Below the pieces are notes generated by a model, which saw only the letters and a list, made by a program, of their open reading frames with translations, made no database searches and was not told the origin of the DNA. Shown here one piece after another: positions 1 through 12,115 of a DNA stretch of 64,000 nucleotides (the stretch's first letter is position 1; each line of letters opens with the position of its first letter). Location of the stretch: contig NC_080426.1 of the NCBI RefSeq assembly GCF_029873635.1, positions 51,474,093 through 51,538,092 of the forward strand, written 5' to 3'. This stretch comes from Malania oleifera (taxonomy: Eukaryota; Streptophyta; Magnoliopsida; Santalales; Ximeniaceae). Made by a program: the position numbers and the translations under genes.

Positions 1-740
1 AGTTTGATGAGTATACTTTAGTGTTAACCAAAAAAAATCTGTCTGATGATTCTGAGTTGCTGGAGTAACCTGTACTCTATCTAGATTATTAATTGAATGA
101 GGAAAATTGAGTGAACCGGGATCAACCTGGCCGAACATGGTCCAACCCGGCCAGACCTGGTAAGTTCACTGGGCTGACCTCCTTTACATTAAAAATAAAA
201 ATGTTGCAATTTTGCTGTCACGGCAGCTAGAACCCGGGACCTGAAGTTTGTGAAAGAGAACCCTTGTTGTAGAACCTAAAGCCTTATTTGAAACTTCAAA
301 ATATTAGGAAAAGTAACGGAAAATATGAAGGAACCCAAATTTTTAATACTTGGTTATGAAAAGTGAATAAGGAAATAAAATATATAACAAATCAATTTAC
401 TCATTAGCATTTAATTTTTCTAATTTTTGCACCATACTGAACAAATTTTTATTTTGAATGTTATTTAATGTAGAAAGAAAATATAATAGAAGATGAATTT
501 CCTTATTTCCCTTTCATTTTTTTTTCTTCAAATAAAATCCTTGATACAATCAAAGCATAAATAAATTCTAACTGGATAAAACTTTATATTAGTATTGTTT
601 AATATTTATTAATTAATCTAAAATTTTTACTCTTTGAAATAAATTCAAAATATTAATCCCCTCACTATATTATTTAATACTAATTTAGATTTTGATGATA
701 ATAATAATTACCAACATCATCAATAAACCCTTTTTATAAT

Positions 741-758
741 ACACACACACACACACAC
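741..758. repeat. (AC)n microsatellite
   Basis: Uninterrupted AC dinucleotide run inside the epimerase intron. Confidence 0.9.
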
Positions 759-1206
759 ATACCTGGTGGCCTTGCTGATCCAACCAGTCAAACTGACCTG
801 GTGGCCTTGCTGGGTTGGTATCAGTCTAGGTTTTAAAACCAAGCTGAGGATTCTGAGTTGGATCTTGCTTGAGTTGCCTGACCACAAAGTGTTGACTTTA
901 TACAACTTCTGACCAGATCTTTATCTTGTTAGCAAGAAACTATTTAAATTAAAATTTCTAGAAGGTAGAATGACATGAGATTACAATTGAGGCTCAACTT
1001 TATATTTCCGTTTTCACAATGTCTTCAGAAAACCCAGTTGGAATTTCTTTGCACATACTTGCGTTAATTACCAAAAAGGAAATTTATAGAATTTTCCAAT
1101 TTTTGCATTGAGTGATACATTGACAGGAGTCAAAGAAATCAGTCATGGAGTTAATCTGCTAATATTCCTTTTCTTTTAAATTGATAGGATGCTGCTTGAA
1201 ATTATT

Positions 1207-1264
1207 ACTTTTTCAGTAGTAAAATACTGAAGATAACTTTTTCAGTAGTAGGATACTGAAGATA
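1207..1264. repeat. 29-bp tandem duplication, two copies
   Basis: Two adjacent 29-bp units differ by two bases (AA against GG). Each contains TTCAGTAGTA and ATACTGAA, which form a short imperfect inverted repeat. It lies in the intron 130 bp before the splice acceptor. Confidence 0.85.
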
Positions 1265-1393
1265 ATATGGTCCTACATATTGAGCTAGTTGGTGAAAAGG
1301 GTTAACAGTGCTAGTTTCAAGAAGTTAGGAATTTATGCTCGTGTCAAGTTAAATGAATGTTTTATTTTCTTACTTTCTGCTTTTCGGCTGCAG

Positions 1394-1493
1394 GTGGATC
1401 GAGTTTATCTTAGTTCTCCAAACATAATTGCTGTTCTCGATCATGGAAGGAAGCGGACATTTGTTATGAGAAAGGAAGGTCTACCAGATGTTG
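1394..1493 (+). CDS. Glucose-6-phosphate 1-epimerase, penultimate exon
   Basis: This 100-bp exon encodes 33 residues plus one base and begins VDRVYLSSPNIIAVLDHG. That is the conserved C-terminal part of plant glucose-6-phosphate 1-epimerase (aldose-1-epimerase superfamily), which interconverts the alpha and beta anomers of glucose 6-phosphate. The acceptor is a good pyrimidine tract ending CAG at 1391-1393. The donor is GT at 1494. The extra G of the last codon joins TG of the next exon to give valine, so the reading frame continues as DVVVWNPW. What is seen: exon, both splice sites and a continuous frame. What is known: the family assignment from recalled conserved motifs. The 5' exons are outside the window. 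Confidence 0.85.
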
Positions 1494-2036
1494 GTCAGTC
1501 ATCCTTTGATGTGTTAAATATCGAGAAGAAAAAACTTCTTTAAATCACATTCCATACATAGCATGTTTTGTGGAGATGAATAATACCGTGCACACTTTAC
1601 AAATTATGTATCTTTGACATACAAATCCGATGAAGTATACTGTTTCCAAATCATCGGGGTATGGAAAGTCTAAGTCCTCTGGAACTATGCCACTGCTTTA
1701 TGCCATTTTTTAAAATATGTTTTTGATACCAAAGTCATCTGATGATGATCATAAGTAGCTGTCCAAGCTGAGAATTCTTGTTGATTGAGCAAAACCATCA
1801 CTACTCTGCTATTTTATGCCACACAATATGCTATGAATGATCAACTGTAACATTGAAATTTGTGCTCCTGGCTGCTCTTCTCTGTGAACAGCTGGTTTCA
1901 GGACGGAACAGATTGGTCTAAAGCACATACGGCTTTCCCATACCATGCGTAAATTAGAATGTCTGCTTGATTGTCATCAGCCTTGGTCCATAATGGCAAT
2001 ATCTTGCTCATTTTTTCTTTTTTGACAATGGCGCAG

Positions 2037-2248
2037 TGGTATGGAATCCATGGGAGAAGAAGTCAAAATCAATGATGAACTTTGGTGTTGAAGAATACAA
2101 ACAAATGCTGTGCGTAGACGGGGCAGCAATTGAGAAACCCATCACTTTGAAGGCAGGTGAGCAGTGGACAGGTCAACTTGAGTTCTCTGTGGTCCCTTCG
2201 AGTTTCTGCAGTGAGCATCTCGATCCTCGCTGGAGACCATTCGAGTAA
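2037..2248 (+). CDS. Glucose-6-phosphate 1-epimerase, last exon
   Basis: The final exon completes the valine codon begun at 1493, then reads VVWNPWEKKSK, EEYKQMLCVDGAAIEKP and a C-terminal beta-strand segment, ending at TAA 2246-2248. EEYKQMLCVD and AAIEKPITL are hallmarks of plant members of this family; the C-terminal sheet of the galactose-mutarotase fold is built from this part. The acceptor is CAG at 2034-2036 after a T-rich tract. The intron (1494-2036, 543 bp) has no reading frame of note. The two exons have no stop or frameshift, so the gene is probably functional. The last ~20 residues after SFCSEH are less conserved in the family and could differ between species. Confidence 0.87.
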
Positions 2249-2468
2249 ATTTCCTCCCCTCATGCTGTTGTAACTTTTCTTTTTTTCTTTTGATAGTCAT
2301 AGTCATGGTTGTAGTAGTGAAGTGATCGAAACAAAACCATTCTGGTTTTTCTGAAACTAGGATCATGGGATAATCCTGTTATGAGTCTGGCCCATGTTTT
2401 TTCAAATGGCTGCTGATAACTCTCTCTCTCGCCATTCCCGCATTCCCTGTTTGTAACTGTGGGAGGAC

Positions 2469-2474
2469 AATAAA
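2469..2474 (+). terminator. Candidate poly(A) signal of the epimerase gene
   Basis: AATAAA lies 221 bp after the stop codon and is followed within 60 bp by a GT-rich stretch around 2515-2540, the normal arrangement of a plant cleavage and polyadenylation region. No other AATAAA occurs earlier in the 3' UTR. Confidence 0.55.
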
Positions 2475-2636
2475 AAGGAGAATATGGCTTGTTTACCTTT
2501 GTGTGATTTTTTTTGTTCGGTGTTTGTGTTTGTGAAAATAGTGCTTCTTCGTGTATGGAGTTTTGGATTGAAGCTTTTTTTCATCTTGTCGTAGAAATAA
2601 TAAATGCAAAACTTGATTAGAAACATACATATAATC

Positions 2637-2658
2637 ATATATATATATATATATATAT
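2637..2658. repeat. (AT)n microsatellite
   Basis: AT dinucleotide run in the intergenic region after the epimerase gene. Confidence 0.9.
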
Positions 2659-2659
2659 C

Positions 2660-3456
2660 TTAAATGGTCGCGAGAAGTTCTTTCGCTGCTCGAAAGGTTG
2701 CAAGGCATTATCTGGTGCATGCCTTCTTGGAGCAATCCTTTCCTTGAAGAATGCTCGAGAAAGCATTTTTGCCCCCACTACCTAAAGGGCTGAACGTTGT
2801 GGTCCCTCTTTTGCCAACTATTTAAGTTACATGTATGTGGTTTTCAAGTGCGAAATAAATTGGGAATTGGACTGTTATTGTATAAGAATGCAATACTTTA
2901 TATAGGAAAAGTGTGTTAGTTTAAGATAAATATGTGAACATTGGTACTGTTTCAATTAACATAAAATAAGATATGAATAGATTTTTTACGGTATAATTTT
3001 AAAATTTGCCCTTCATCTATTTCATATTTGTTTGTAGTTTGGAATAGCAGAAATGTTTTTACGACAAGACCAATTTTTTCTTTCTTTTTATTTTAATTCT
3101 TCAAATCAAATGTACTCTCATTGCTACCTACCTATTGGAGGTGATTTTCGGGTCAAATATATAAATCAACGGAGTTAGATAACTCAATTGATTACTATAA
3201 TCATTAGGTCTTTTAGCTACATTAATTTAGTTCTAGAACAAGCAATCATGATTGGTGCAACTTGGTTGAGTTTAGGATTACGGTTATGCAAGTGAAAGGC
3301 ATTAACACTCATTAAACCCTCGTCCAACAGACATCAGATAATTTGTCTTGATTATCTTTAAATTGAACCGATCAAGACATATTTTTACATTTTATTCAAT
3401 TATTATTTAAAAAAATAAAATAAAATATTGGATAACCTTACATAAGTAGGAACTCC
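2660..3456. other. Intergenic DNA, probably including U3 of the Copia A LTR
   Basis: No gene is seen. A TGTTAG at 2914 could be the LTR start of Copia A, but no second LTR copy or target duplication supports this, so the left limit of that element is left open. Confidence 0.4.
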
Positions 3457-3464
3457 TTATAAAG
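3457..3464 (+). promoter_or_regulatory. TATA-like box in the 5' LTR of Copia A
   Basis: TTATAAAG lies about 95 bp before the primer binding site at 3558, the spacing expected for an LTR promoter whose R and U5 regions follow. Inferred from position only. Confidence 0.4.
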
Positions 3465-3557
3465 GAAATCATGTAGTTGTACCAGATTTCTTAAAAATTG
3501 TTGATGGTTATTGCATAACCCATCGATGATTTCGAACATAATTTTGCAAATTTTATA

Positions 3558-3569
3558 TGGTATCAGAGC
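3558..3569 (+). other. Primer binding site of Copia A (tRNA-iMet)
   Basis: TGGTATCAGAGC is the complement of the 3' end of plant initiator tRNA-Met and primes minus-strand synthesis in most plant Copia elements. It marks the end of the 5' LTR; gag starts ~55 bp further on. Confidence 0.85.
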
Positions 3570-3624
3570 TTATTTCTCTAACGAGTATTTTTTTTTTTCC
3601 CTTGTGGTCGTTTCCCTTGAATCT

Positions 3625-4000
3625 ATGATTGTCAACAATTTCAAGCTTCCTGACAATGGTAACACTCATCTTGTTGCCATTAATGTCGGCACCCAGCTTC
3701 CTATGAAGCTGATCCCTTCCAACTTTCCTTTATAGCGCCCCCAACTGACATCATTGCTCATTGGCTATGATCTCTAGGGCTATCTTGACGGTACCATTGT
3801 ATGCCCATCACCGAAGCTTTCCTCCAGCACCTTCTCTACTAATCATCTTCTGCAAATGTCTCCAATTCGGCCTTCTGCCTTTGGCTTAGGCAAGATAAGC
3901 TGATCCTTCATGCCATCCTTGCATTTGTCTCCGAACCAGTGATGCCACTAATTGCTGCTTCAATCATAGCTTGTGATGCATAGTCCAAGTTGCAACGATT
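3625..4000 (+). pseudogene. Copia A gag, N-terminal part
   Basis: The frame starts at an ATG (3625) and reads through a segment including TQLPMKLIPSNFPL, typical of the N-terminus of plant Copia gag. A TAG then replaces the expected Trp codon, another stop follows at the end of LLIGYDL, and frameshifts follow. The gag is interrupted at 4001-4005 by Copia B and resumes at 12743. It would form the virus-like particle of the element; it cannot in this state. Confidence 0.75.
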
Positions 4001-4005
4001 GTATG

Positions 4006-4674
4006 TGTTGTTCACCACACCAACAATCACTTAGGTCTGATACCAATTGTCATTCTCAACAATTAGCCCTCAGAAAGCAATTGTCGGTGTCGAATGTGCG
4101 CAGCGGAAGACCACACAAATTCTCACGAACAATCAATGGAACAAGCAAGCAAGCACTCGATGATGAACTATACGAACCTAGCAATCACTCAACAATGTGA
4201 ATCAATATAAGAAACAATCAAAACACAAGAATTTACGTGGTTCGACAGTTTGCCTAAATCCACGGGAGCAGCGGTTGTTTTCACTATCAATAATGAAGCG
4301 TACAAGCTCAATCCCATCTAGGGTTACATATAATCATTATATATCAATCTAATGTGTATATAAGTTCCATAGTTGATCTAAAAAACTTATGTAGCAACCC
4401 CTCAGAGGAAATCCCTCCGATTAGCCCAATCTACTGATCTCAGATTCCGTAACGTCCGCAAGTGAAACTGTTGATGGTTTAGACCAAACCGTCAACGGTT
4501 TGAGGTCGAGAAGAATTGCCCTTGTAGCACTGCCTGAAACCATCAATGATTACCACAAATCGTCAACGGTATGCCCTCATGGCTGCCATCCTGCATCTTT
4601 CTTTTGGTCCCTCGCTTCACGCTACTTTCCTCAGTACATGCATTCCACTCAGAGTATGAGCCACATCCCCAACA
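4006..4674 (-). repeat. 3' LTR of Copia B (669 bp)
   Basis: Homologous in direct orientation to 12130-12737. Begins TGTTGTTCACC and ends CATCCCCAACA. It contains degenerate copies of the palindrome AAACCGTCGACGGTTT around 4468-4572, mostly with the central CG turned to TG or CA. The same LTR family forms the 5' LTR of Copia C (46977-47559). Confidence 0.88.
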
Positions 4675-4679
4675 ATCTC

Positions 4680-5693
4680 CACCTTGGAGAATATTCACCA
4701 CCTACAAGAAACTCGAAAGCATAATCCCTGCTGCTCCTCCTGAGCTAGTAGATTGGGATCCACCTCCCATCTAACACCTGGAGATGTAAACCAAGTCCAA
4801 GCAATGCTTGAACTTGTCCGTGGGAACATGAACTCCACTTAATTGAACACCCAACTCCTTGAACGATCCTCTAAACCACAAAGCCACCTTGGCAACCTCA
4901 GCCACTGCCAATAACTCTGATCTAGTTGCAACTAGCGCACCCTGAGATTATACCCTGGACTTCCAACAATTAGGCCTTCCTATAACATACCATGTTGCAA
5001 GTCTCTTGTCATCCAAGTCTCCTGTGTAGTCTCCATTTGCAAACCTCACAACTAACGTAACCATGTGTTGCTTGACGAAGTACCCAACTGCACTAGTGTA
5101 GGAAACCTTTGACATGTTTCAAACATCACCGTACGTCCTTGAGTATTGAGTGATAAACTGTTTACTTTGATTCACCAATGGTGTACCGATGACCGATTTA
5201 ACATTAACCATGCTAAACCTCTTCGACACCTGATCCACAAAACCACCCTGAGATAACCGCAATCTCTATGTAGTTTTGTCCACACAGCCACCCTGAGATG
5301 ACTTCAATCTCCCTGCAGCTATGACCACAAAGTCACAATGAGATAATCCTAATCTGCCTGTAACTTTACTCTTGTGAATCTCTAACCTAAGAATACTCTT
5401 GGCAGCACCCAACACTTTTATCTCAATTTCATTTCTCAACAGAGTTCCCGACTGATTTACCTAAGTCGGAACCTTCCCAGCAATCGGCATGTCATTTACA
5501 TAAAAAAATAGAATACTTCCCCACTTGCAGCCTATCTCCCTCTCCCCCTCTCAGAGCTCCACTAACCCGCATGTCTAATTCTTATATGATAACTTCATCT
5601 CCTCCACCATGGCACCTATCCACATACCTTTGTTCTGGCTGTGCACTACCTCCTGAAAGGTAGTAGAATCCTTCGTGTTAGTAATGGTACTTC
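4680..5693 (-). pseudogene. Copia B reverse transcriptase/RNase H remnant
   Basis: Minus-strand translation with many stops still shows pieces of the Copia polyprotein C-terminus: an EEMKLSYKN segment from the start of the reverse transcriptase, a GDYTGDLDDKR segment matching the RNase H start, and AVAEVAKVALWFRG from the RNase H core. The pieces lie closer together than in an intact element, so the central reverse transcriptase including the expected YVDD motif is deleted. It is cut from the integrase part by the solo LTR at 5699. Confidence 0.65.
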
Positions 5694-5764
5694 GGTGGTG
5701 TAGAGACTCGAACCAGGAAAATAAGGAAATTAAATAAGGAAGGAAAAATGGGATATTCAGCAGG

Positions 5765-5960
5765 CTTCGTCAACGAACTCCATGTTCTCGTCGACGAAGA
5801 CCTTTCTGAGGTTCGTTACCAAAATTCATAGCTTCGTCGATGAAGAGATTTAGAACATCCGAAAAAATATCAGGCTTAGGGTTCGTTGACGAGGCCCTTC
5901 CTTCGTCGACGAATGGCCTTGTGTTGCTCATCGGCGAAGGCATCATTTCGTCGACGAATT
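5765..5960 (+). repeat. Array of TTCGTCGACGAA palindromes in the Gypsy LTR
   Basis: Seven perfect or near copies of the 12-bp palindrome occur in 200 bp, including three with the full GTCGAC core. Variants mostly differ as TTGACG or GTCAAC, the outcome of 5-methylcytosine deamination at the central CG. Confidence 0.8.
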
Positions 5961-7059
5961 TGACCAGGTCAAAGGGTCTATAAATTTCAATTGCTTCATG
6001 GTTAAGAAATCAAAATCTCTCTCTCTCCCTCTCTCTCTTTAGAACCTGCACTCACACTCCCTCTCTCTTCGATCCTTCACCGTTTGTTGCTCATTTCAAT
6101 GATCGGAGGTTACCACAAGGATTAGGGAGCAAATATCTATAGATCTAACGCAGTGGATTCTTAATTTCGGGAAAAAGTTAGGGTTCGATTTTCGAGCGTC
6201 TCGGGTTTTTTTTAGGAAATAGGTGAGGAGATTATATTATGTCAGTTATGTTTATGAGTTCTAATGGATTGAAATGTTAAAACGATTTTTAGATAAACAG
6301 TTATGACTTTTCTAGGGTTTCCCGGCCTAGGGTTCGATTAACTAACTTTATTTTCAAAATCAACCATTTAAATTTAAGTATGATATTTTAAAAATATAGT
6401 ATTGATCTTTATAAATGTTTTCACCTGTTGGAAAGTTATTATTTCAAACTATAGTCTTATTTTAAAATCAACCAAAGATGGTAGGGTTTATTATCTCCAT
6501 TTTTTTTTTTCGTATTTAGCTATATATTTATATTTAGTAAAATAACAATCTAGAGATATTCATACCCTCGTTTTAGCAGCAGTATGTATGTTCTCAAGCA
6601 GCTGAGTTATGTATGAGTTACCAGAAGAAAATTGTATGGCATGAATATATTTTTAATTGGCATTAAATAAGCAGGTTTTGTGTAATACTGAACTGTAATG
6701 GCTATAAGTCGAGATGAGAGATATGATGACTATATGCCAAGAGAAGAGATGAGATGAGATGAGTTGTGACGGCTAAATGTCGAGTTTACGATACGCCGGT
6801 TTTTACCGAGTCAGCATCTGACAGATATATTTTATAGAGATATATACTGAGTATGTTATATTACATTTTTATGAAATGAATGATGATTATAGTTTAATAT
6901 GATGTGAATTGCCATATATGATAGTAGAGCCCTGTTATGATGTTCTCATGATTAAGCACGGTACCGTAGCTATATGTATGTAGGGGTTTAACCACAATGC
7001 TCAGTTAGAAAAAGGCAATTGGTGACCTGGGTAAAGTACTCCCCAAAGGAGTGATTGAC

Positions 7060-7083
7060 AGAGAGAGAGAGAGAGAGAGAGAG
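7060..7083. repeat. (AG)n microsatellite
   Basis: AG dinucleotide run inside the solo Gypsy LTR. Confidence 0.9.
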
Positions 7084-7749
7084 TAGGCACCATCGTACTA
7101 TGTTTATGTTTGACTTGACATTAGTCAACCGGCTATTTGTTAAGTCCAGCCTTCAGGCCACACAACCCGTTATGGGGGGAAGCATGTTGCACGTGTATGT
7201 GATGGCGTGACGACGCTAGTCCTACAGACCAGGTTGTATCTTCTAGGCATATATGGGCATATTTACTATAGACAAGGCTATATTGAGTCAGCAGTATGTA
7301 TTTTCAGATTTACAGAGTAATACAATTTTAAAATGTCAATTAAATATATTTGAATGTTAGCAGTATATGTACACACGAAATCTCATGTTAGCCACACACT
7401 AATATAATATAATCCGTCTTATCGAGAGGTGTTTTACCCTAGCATACACATGTTGTTTCACGTCCTCCAAGGGATCGAGCTTAGCGTATTGCCAAGCAGA
7501 GTTAGATAGTAGACAGTCCTTGTCAGAGTTGGTGAGACTTTATGCAGTGTTTGTCTTTTGGGGATTGTATATATGGCAGATTATGTTTTCAGTTATATAT
7601 GGATGTATATGGGAAACAATTAGAGACTTTGGTAAGTTTTATTAGAAGATGTATGTTTTTCGTTGTGTATGTTTATACAGTTCAGTATGGAACACTCGTT
7701 TTTCCCTTGTTTGGGCGGGTTGTATATGTATGGTATTAGAGAGATGTAT

Positions 7750-7775
7750 ATATGTATGTATGTATGTATGTATGT
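7750..7775. repeat. (TATG)n microsatellite
   Basis: Tetranucleotide run 42 bp before the 3' end of the solo Gypsy LTR. Confidence 0.85.
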
Positions 7776-7822
7776 TTAGTGGCATTCCGGGCCCACCGAG
7801 AGGGTCGGGGCATTACAGGTGG

Positions 7823-9485
7823 TGCCCCGATAGTGCCTTTGAGCCCATTATGATCCTACTAGTCTCTTGAGCTTGAACTCCTTGCATTATGAGTAATGTC
7901 ATCTCCGCCTTGAGTTTGAAACTACACTTGCATCACAATCTCCTTTTTGCTCCAATTTATCCTGTGATACTGCAAGTCTCCTGAGTTAGAACTCCCTGCA
8001 CTTCTGCCGTAAGTCTCTAAGTCCACCTGCACAACATGCTCATTGTTGCTACTGTAGCTTTTTAGCACCTATTTCTTTTCATCTACCTGAGTACTCTGTT
8101 ATATGGTTTTAGCACCTAAAACCATGTCTCCACCAATTTCCACCCTTTTTGCCATTGTAATACCCAGCTTGAACCCAACTTTCTTACATACCAGAAAGAT
8201 GCATTGTCCAGACATCACACCAAGCTAGAGCCCACCTCACTAGAAATGTGCATGGCTGGACCTCCAAACTCTCTCAAACCAGAGAAGTCTATCTCATAAC
8301 CTATCCAAGCCTCTCCTACAACTTTCCCATCTAGTGATACCTTTGGCGATCGATTAACCGAGAAACATGCCACATTCCTTAACTTCACCAAGAAGTCCCT
8401 TGCAAGCCCTGCATACACCATGCCTTACTCACAAAACTCCTTGAACACTAGCGTACTTAGCACCAATATTTGACCTGAGGAACTCTCTCTCGGTCTAGTA
8501 CTCCACCTCAGCCAAAAGTTACACCTAGAAAACATCTCTAACTCGTGCCACATGAGATAACCCCATACCTTTTGCGAAAACTTCACGAAATACCTATGTA
8601 CAACTTGTGATGCTGCCCTCACCGGTCCCCAAACATCCATAACAATGTAGTTAAGAATACCCTTCATTTTGTGTGTGGTTGTATTACATAAAACGACATT
8701 ATCTAACTCATAACTCTCAGCTGTAGCTCCAACTACAATTGCATTACCTTACAGTGTATCTCCCTGCTATCCACTGTCCTTTCATCACCATCAAAGTGCC
8801 TTAACATACCATCATCGTCCCGCCTTTAGACTTGTAACTATACCCGTTACAATCTAAAGTACCCAATGATATCACATTCTTTCGTAGATTAGGTACATGT
8901 CTTACCCCACACAACGTCCTTATCACACCATCATACATCTTGATCATGATATCTCCCATTTTGATAACTTTGTAGACCACATCGTTTCCTATCAAAACAG
9001 AACCAGGACTCACCAATTTGTAAGTGGTGAACCAGGCTTTGTTGGCCGTCATGTGAAAAGAACGTCTCAAGTCTAGGATCTAAGACCCGTGAGGCATTCT
9101 GAAACTGATGAAACAAAAAACATCTCACAATCACTGCTCCCCGAGTCCCCCTCTTCCATTACATTCATAGATTTTGATGAATCCTATTGAGCCTTTGCCT
9201 TTCCTTTCTCCCACTTCGAACAATTCGGTTTTATGTGCCCTAGTTTACCACACTTAAAATAGCGAACGTCCTTCCTCCTCCTAGACTGAGTTTTATTACC
9301 ACTTGATTCGCTCTAAAACTTGCCTCTCCCACGATCCTGATTACCCTTCGCCATGAGCTCTTCACCATGTGAACCCTTATTGCTGGTCTTCTTCCTTTGA
9401 TGGAACCCCAGCAATGCACTCGTGATGTCCTCTAACTCCAAGGTTTCTTTCCCCCAAGTCAGCGTTGTAACTAGATTCTCATATA
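7823..9485 (-). pseudogene. Copia B zinc knuckle, protease and integrase remnant
   Basis: Read on the minus strand from 9485 downward. A zinc knuckle near 9230-9275 has KCGKLGHIKPNC but the first cysteine has become Tyr. A protease-like segment follows (SFHMTANKAWFTTYKL), with frameshifts around its active-site motif. Then a gag-pre-integrase region (VRHVPNLRKNVISLG), an integrase start around 8640 with MDVWGP (first catalytic Asp), and the integrase C-terminus near 8215-8420. The rest down to 7823 is the linker before reverse transcriptase. The broken frames make activity impossible. Confidence 0.7.
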
Positions 9486-9490
9486 TAGGT

Positions 9491-11631
9491 TGTTAGCTTT
9501 ACCGTGATCCCAAGAAGGGGGGTGAATTGGTATTTTTAAATTTAATCCTTAGGTAAATGTTCTAACACCAGTATGCTCACAACCTTAAGGACAATCTAAT
9601 GCAAGTAAAGTAAATATGTCATAATTTAAATAAAATAATTTACTCAACACCATATGCACCAGAAAGCAGTAAAGTAAAAGTGACACACAAAGATGTTATC
9701 GAGGTTTGGCCAATTGCCTACATCCCCGCCTTGGCTAACATGTACAAGGATTACCACTATAACTTGCTCACTTAAATGGGTGGAGCGACACCTATACAAA
9801 CCAGGTCAATTAGCACAGGGTTGACCTCAACCTTTACAACAATCCTTACTAGGCTAGATGACTGCCCCCTCAGGCCACGCTTGCAAACACTCAGATTTAC
9901 AATCAAATGGTACAACAGAAAAGTACTTTCACGTAAAACAGATTTGTACCCAAATGCTTTCAATCACATACACCACAAATGATTTAATACGTAAGCTCAG
10001 TGTGGTCTAAATAGTTCAACTCTCAAATTTATTTTCTATCAGTGTAATGAGTACGTGAGAGTGTCAATAATCTATGTATCTCAAAATATTCAATCAAACG
10101 TGTTCACACAAGATGTCAAGTGAGTCTCAAGTGTGTCAATTAGCAGGATGTCTCAATCACGAATATAGTGTATATGCTTGGTTTGCAAAAGTTATGCAAT
10201 CTTTGTATTCAGCAAATGATGTATACTCGAATAAATATTGTCACAAAGATTAATATCACAAACACAAATATCTTTTCACAAATATATCAATATAAATCCC
10301 ACAAGATATTTGAGTAAGTTTGAAAATATTTTTGCGAGCCAAAAACAAATACAAGCTTCCTAAGATATTGCAATACAAATGCAATACTCAAAAACTTAGG
10401 AAGTCTTCTTAGGATAGGCTTATGAGAAAATCTTCCTAAGAACACTTAGGTTTAGCTCTCAATGAAAATTGATTCAAACGCACAACAATGAGAGAGCAAA
10501 CGTTTTAACATCAACACTCAATACACTTATAGATGATATATAGAATTGAAAAAGGTAAGCTTGAGTGATTTTAGAGAGAGTAGAAATAGTAGTGAGAGTT
10601 TTGCTTGAGAGAAAATATTTGGATTTTGTATGTTAATCAAGTTACTAATTTTCCCAAATGAAGGGGTATATATAGACACCCCATGAATTATGACCATTGG
10701 GAACAACGCTGGTATTATTAGAAAATATTAATGGCGTTTTAATTAATTTAACCCTGTTTTAAAAAATTAACTACGGTAAAAAAATTCAGGGCAACCCGAG
10801 AGACCCGGTCGACCAGAACCATTTTGGTTGACTGAAGTTCATATGGCTCGGTCGACTGGGACATTTTTGAATTGGGGACTCGATAGACCGAACGTACATG
10901 TTCGAGGCGATTTTTCCATTTTATCGAGGTTTGGTCAACCAGGAAGATTTGCACTGGGTGATTCGGTCAACCAGACAGTTGAGATTTCTCCCAAGGACCC
11001 TCGATCGACTAGACAGTTGCAATGTAATTTGGGCTCGGTTGACCAGTTGGTCAAAATGTTGATCTCAGGAGGTTTCGGTCGACCGGGGGTTTTTGAACTA
11101 CAATGGTTCGGTCGACCGGGCTAAGGTCAAATTCTTGACCCAGATTGGATTCGGTCGACCGGGGCAGAATGAACTGCATGGGCCGGTCGATCGAAAGTGC
11201 ACAAAATGTGCATTTTGGTCCTGTTTTGAATCACAAACACCCTAATCAAGTGCCTAACATTTATGAGTGAAAATGTGAGTGTCCTAGGGTCATTTCTGGG
11301 TCCTTATGAAGACACCGAAAAAATTCAGTGTCGGTCGACTAAACCCTAAGGTCATTCTAAGGTCATTTGTATTATGAGCTTACGTATTTGACCATGCATG
11401 TGATGTGTGTGATTATTATATACAAAAAGCCCTAATTACTATTACAGACCTTTTACATGAATGAATTATATTACTACGTAAGAAATTGGGTCTTCAATAG
11501 AAATTTGGTCTTCAAGCTTCACTCTCTCCATGTGCATTATGATATAAGTTCCTGCACAAATTCTCAAACACTCCTTAGATACAATGAGTATTTGTCATAA
11601 TCAAAACTGGGCGTGACCTATAAGGTCAACA
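9491..11631 (-). mobile_element. Solo large Copia-type LTR in Copia B
   Basis: On the minus strand it starts TGTTGACC and ends GCTAACA, with an exact 5-bp duplication TAGGT (9486-9490 and 11632-11636). The terminal CAATTCACCCCCC and the opening segment with ATGACAAATACTC are shared with 22872-25227, 34377-40930 and 52732-54611. No internal sequence is present. Assignment to a SIRE-like Copia lineage is inferred from LTR size and from the tRNA-Met primer site beside the copy at 34377. Confidence 0.85.
10803..11345 (-). repeat. Array of CGGTCGACCG palindromes in the large LTR
   Basis: At least a dozen full or one-change copies of GGTCGACC occur in ~540 bp, four of them perfect (near 10806, 11086, 11109 and 11153). 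Variants with GGTTGACC or GGTCAACC fit CpG deamination. The array at 24305-24910 in the sister LTR is fuller. Confidence 0.8.
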
Positions 11632-11636
11632 TAGGT

Positions 11637-12115
11637 GACATAGGTAGGGAGTTCAGCAACATCAACACTTTGTCCTATTCCTCGAACTTCACATCAACTC
11701 GCTCCAAATCACTAATGATCTAATTAAATGTGTTGATGTGCTGAGTCAAGTTCAAACCCTCTGGCATCTTAAGCCAATATAATTTTTTCTTAAGATACAA
11801 CTTATTCGTCAATGAATTGGATATGTACCGGCGCTCTAGTTTTAGTCAAACCGCTACCAGCGAGTCCTCATTCATGACGTGATACAACACGTCATTGGCC
11901 AGACATAACCTGATAGTAGACACAGTCTTCGTTTCTAACTCCTTCCAACTTGCGTCTTCCATGCTTTCCCACTTCTTTCCGTACAAACCTTTCACCATCC
12001 CTTGCTGCACAAGCAAGTTCTTCACCTTCCTCTACCACAACCTGAAGTTCCCCGTTCCATCAAACTTAACAACCTCGAACCTCGCAGAAGAAATCCTAGC
12101 CATTGAGAACCAATA
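11637..12115 (-). pseudogene. Copia B gag
   Basis: On the minus strand gag begins MARISSARFEVVKFDG close behind the primer site and continues through the UBN2-type gag core (WESMEDASWKELE, TIRLCLAND, LTNKLYLKKKLY). It carries in-frame stops. It is the closest relative in the window of the Copia C gag (45697-46960). Confidence 0.75.

Larger units (their letters stand above)
1..1393 (+). other. Intron of the epimerase gene, upstream part
   Basis: No coding exon is recognisable before the acceptor at 1393, so this is read as intron of the gene whose last exons follow. The rest of the gene would lie left of the window. It holds degenerate CCGG/CCTGG-rich repeats at about 115-175, a CA microsatellite at 741-758, two direct copies of a CCTGGTGGCCTTGCTG motif near 762 and 797, and a 29-bp tandem duplication at 1207-1264. 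The intron ends in a pyrimidine-rich tract and CAG at 1391-1393. Confidence 0.6.
5699..7817 (+). mobile_element. Solo Ty3/Gypsy LTR in Copia B
   Basis: Starts TGTAGAGACTCG and ends GGGGCATTACA, flanked by an exact 5-bp duplication GGTGG (5694-5698 and 7818-7822). No primer site, polypurine tract or coding sequence is present, so it is a solo LTR left by recombination between two LTRs. Its family also appears at 18065-20440 and 22376-27070 in the other orientation. It has no reading frame of note. Confidence 0.9.

Noticed and set aside
110-200. CCGG-rich repeats in the first intron as an exon
   Set aside because: No frame matches the epimerase, and the motifs look like degenerate repeats.
3558-3569. 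TGGTATCAGAGC as part of a tRNA gene
   Set aside because: Only the 3'-end complement is present; it recurs beside LTR ends at 12116, 39251 and 61958, so it is a primer binding site.
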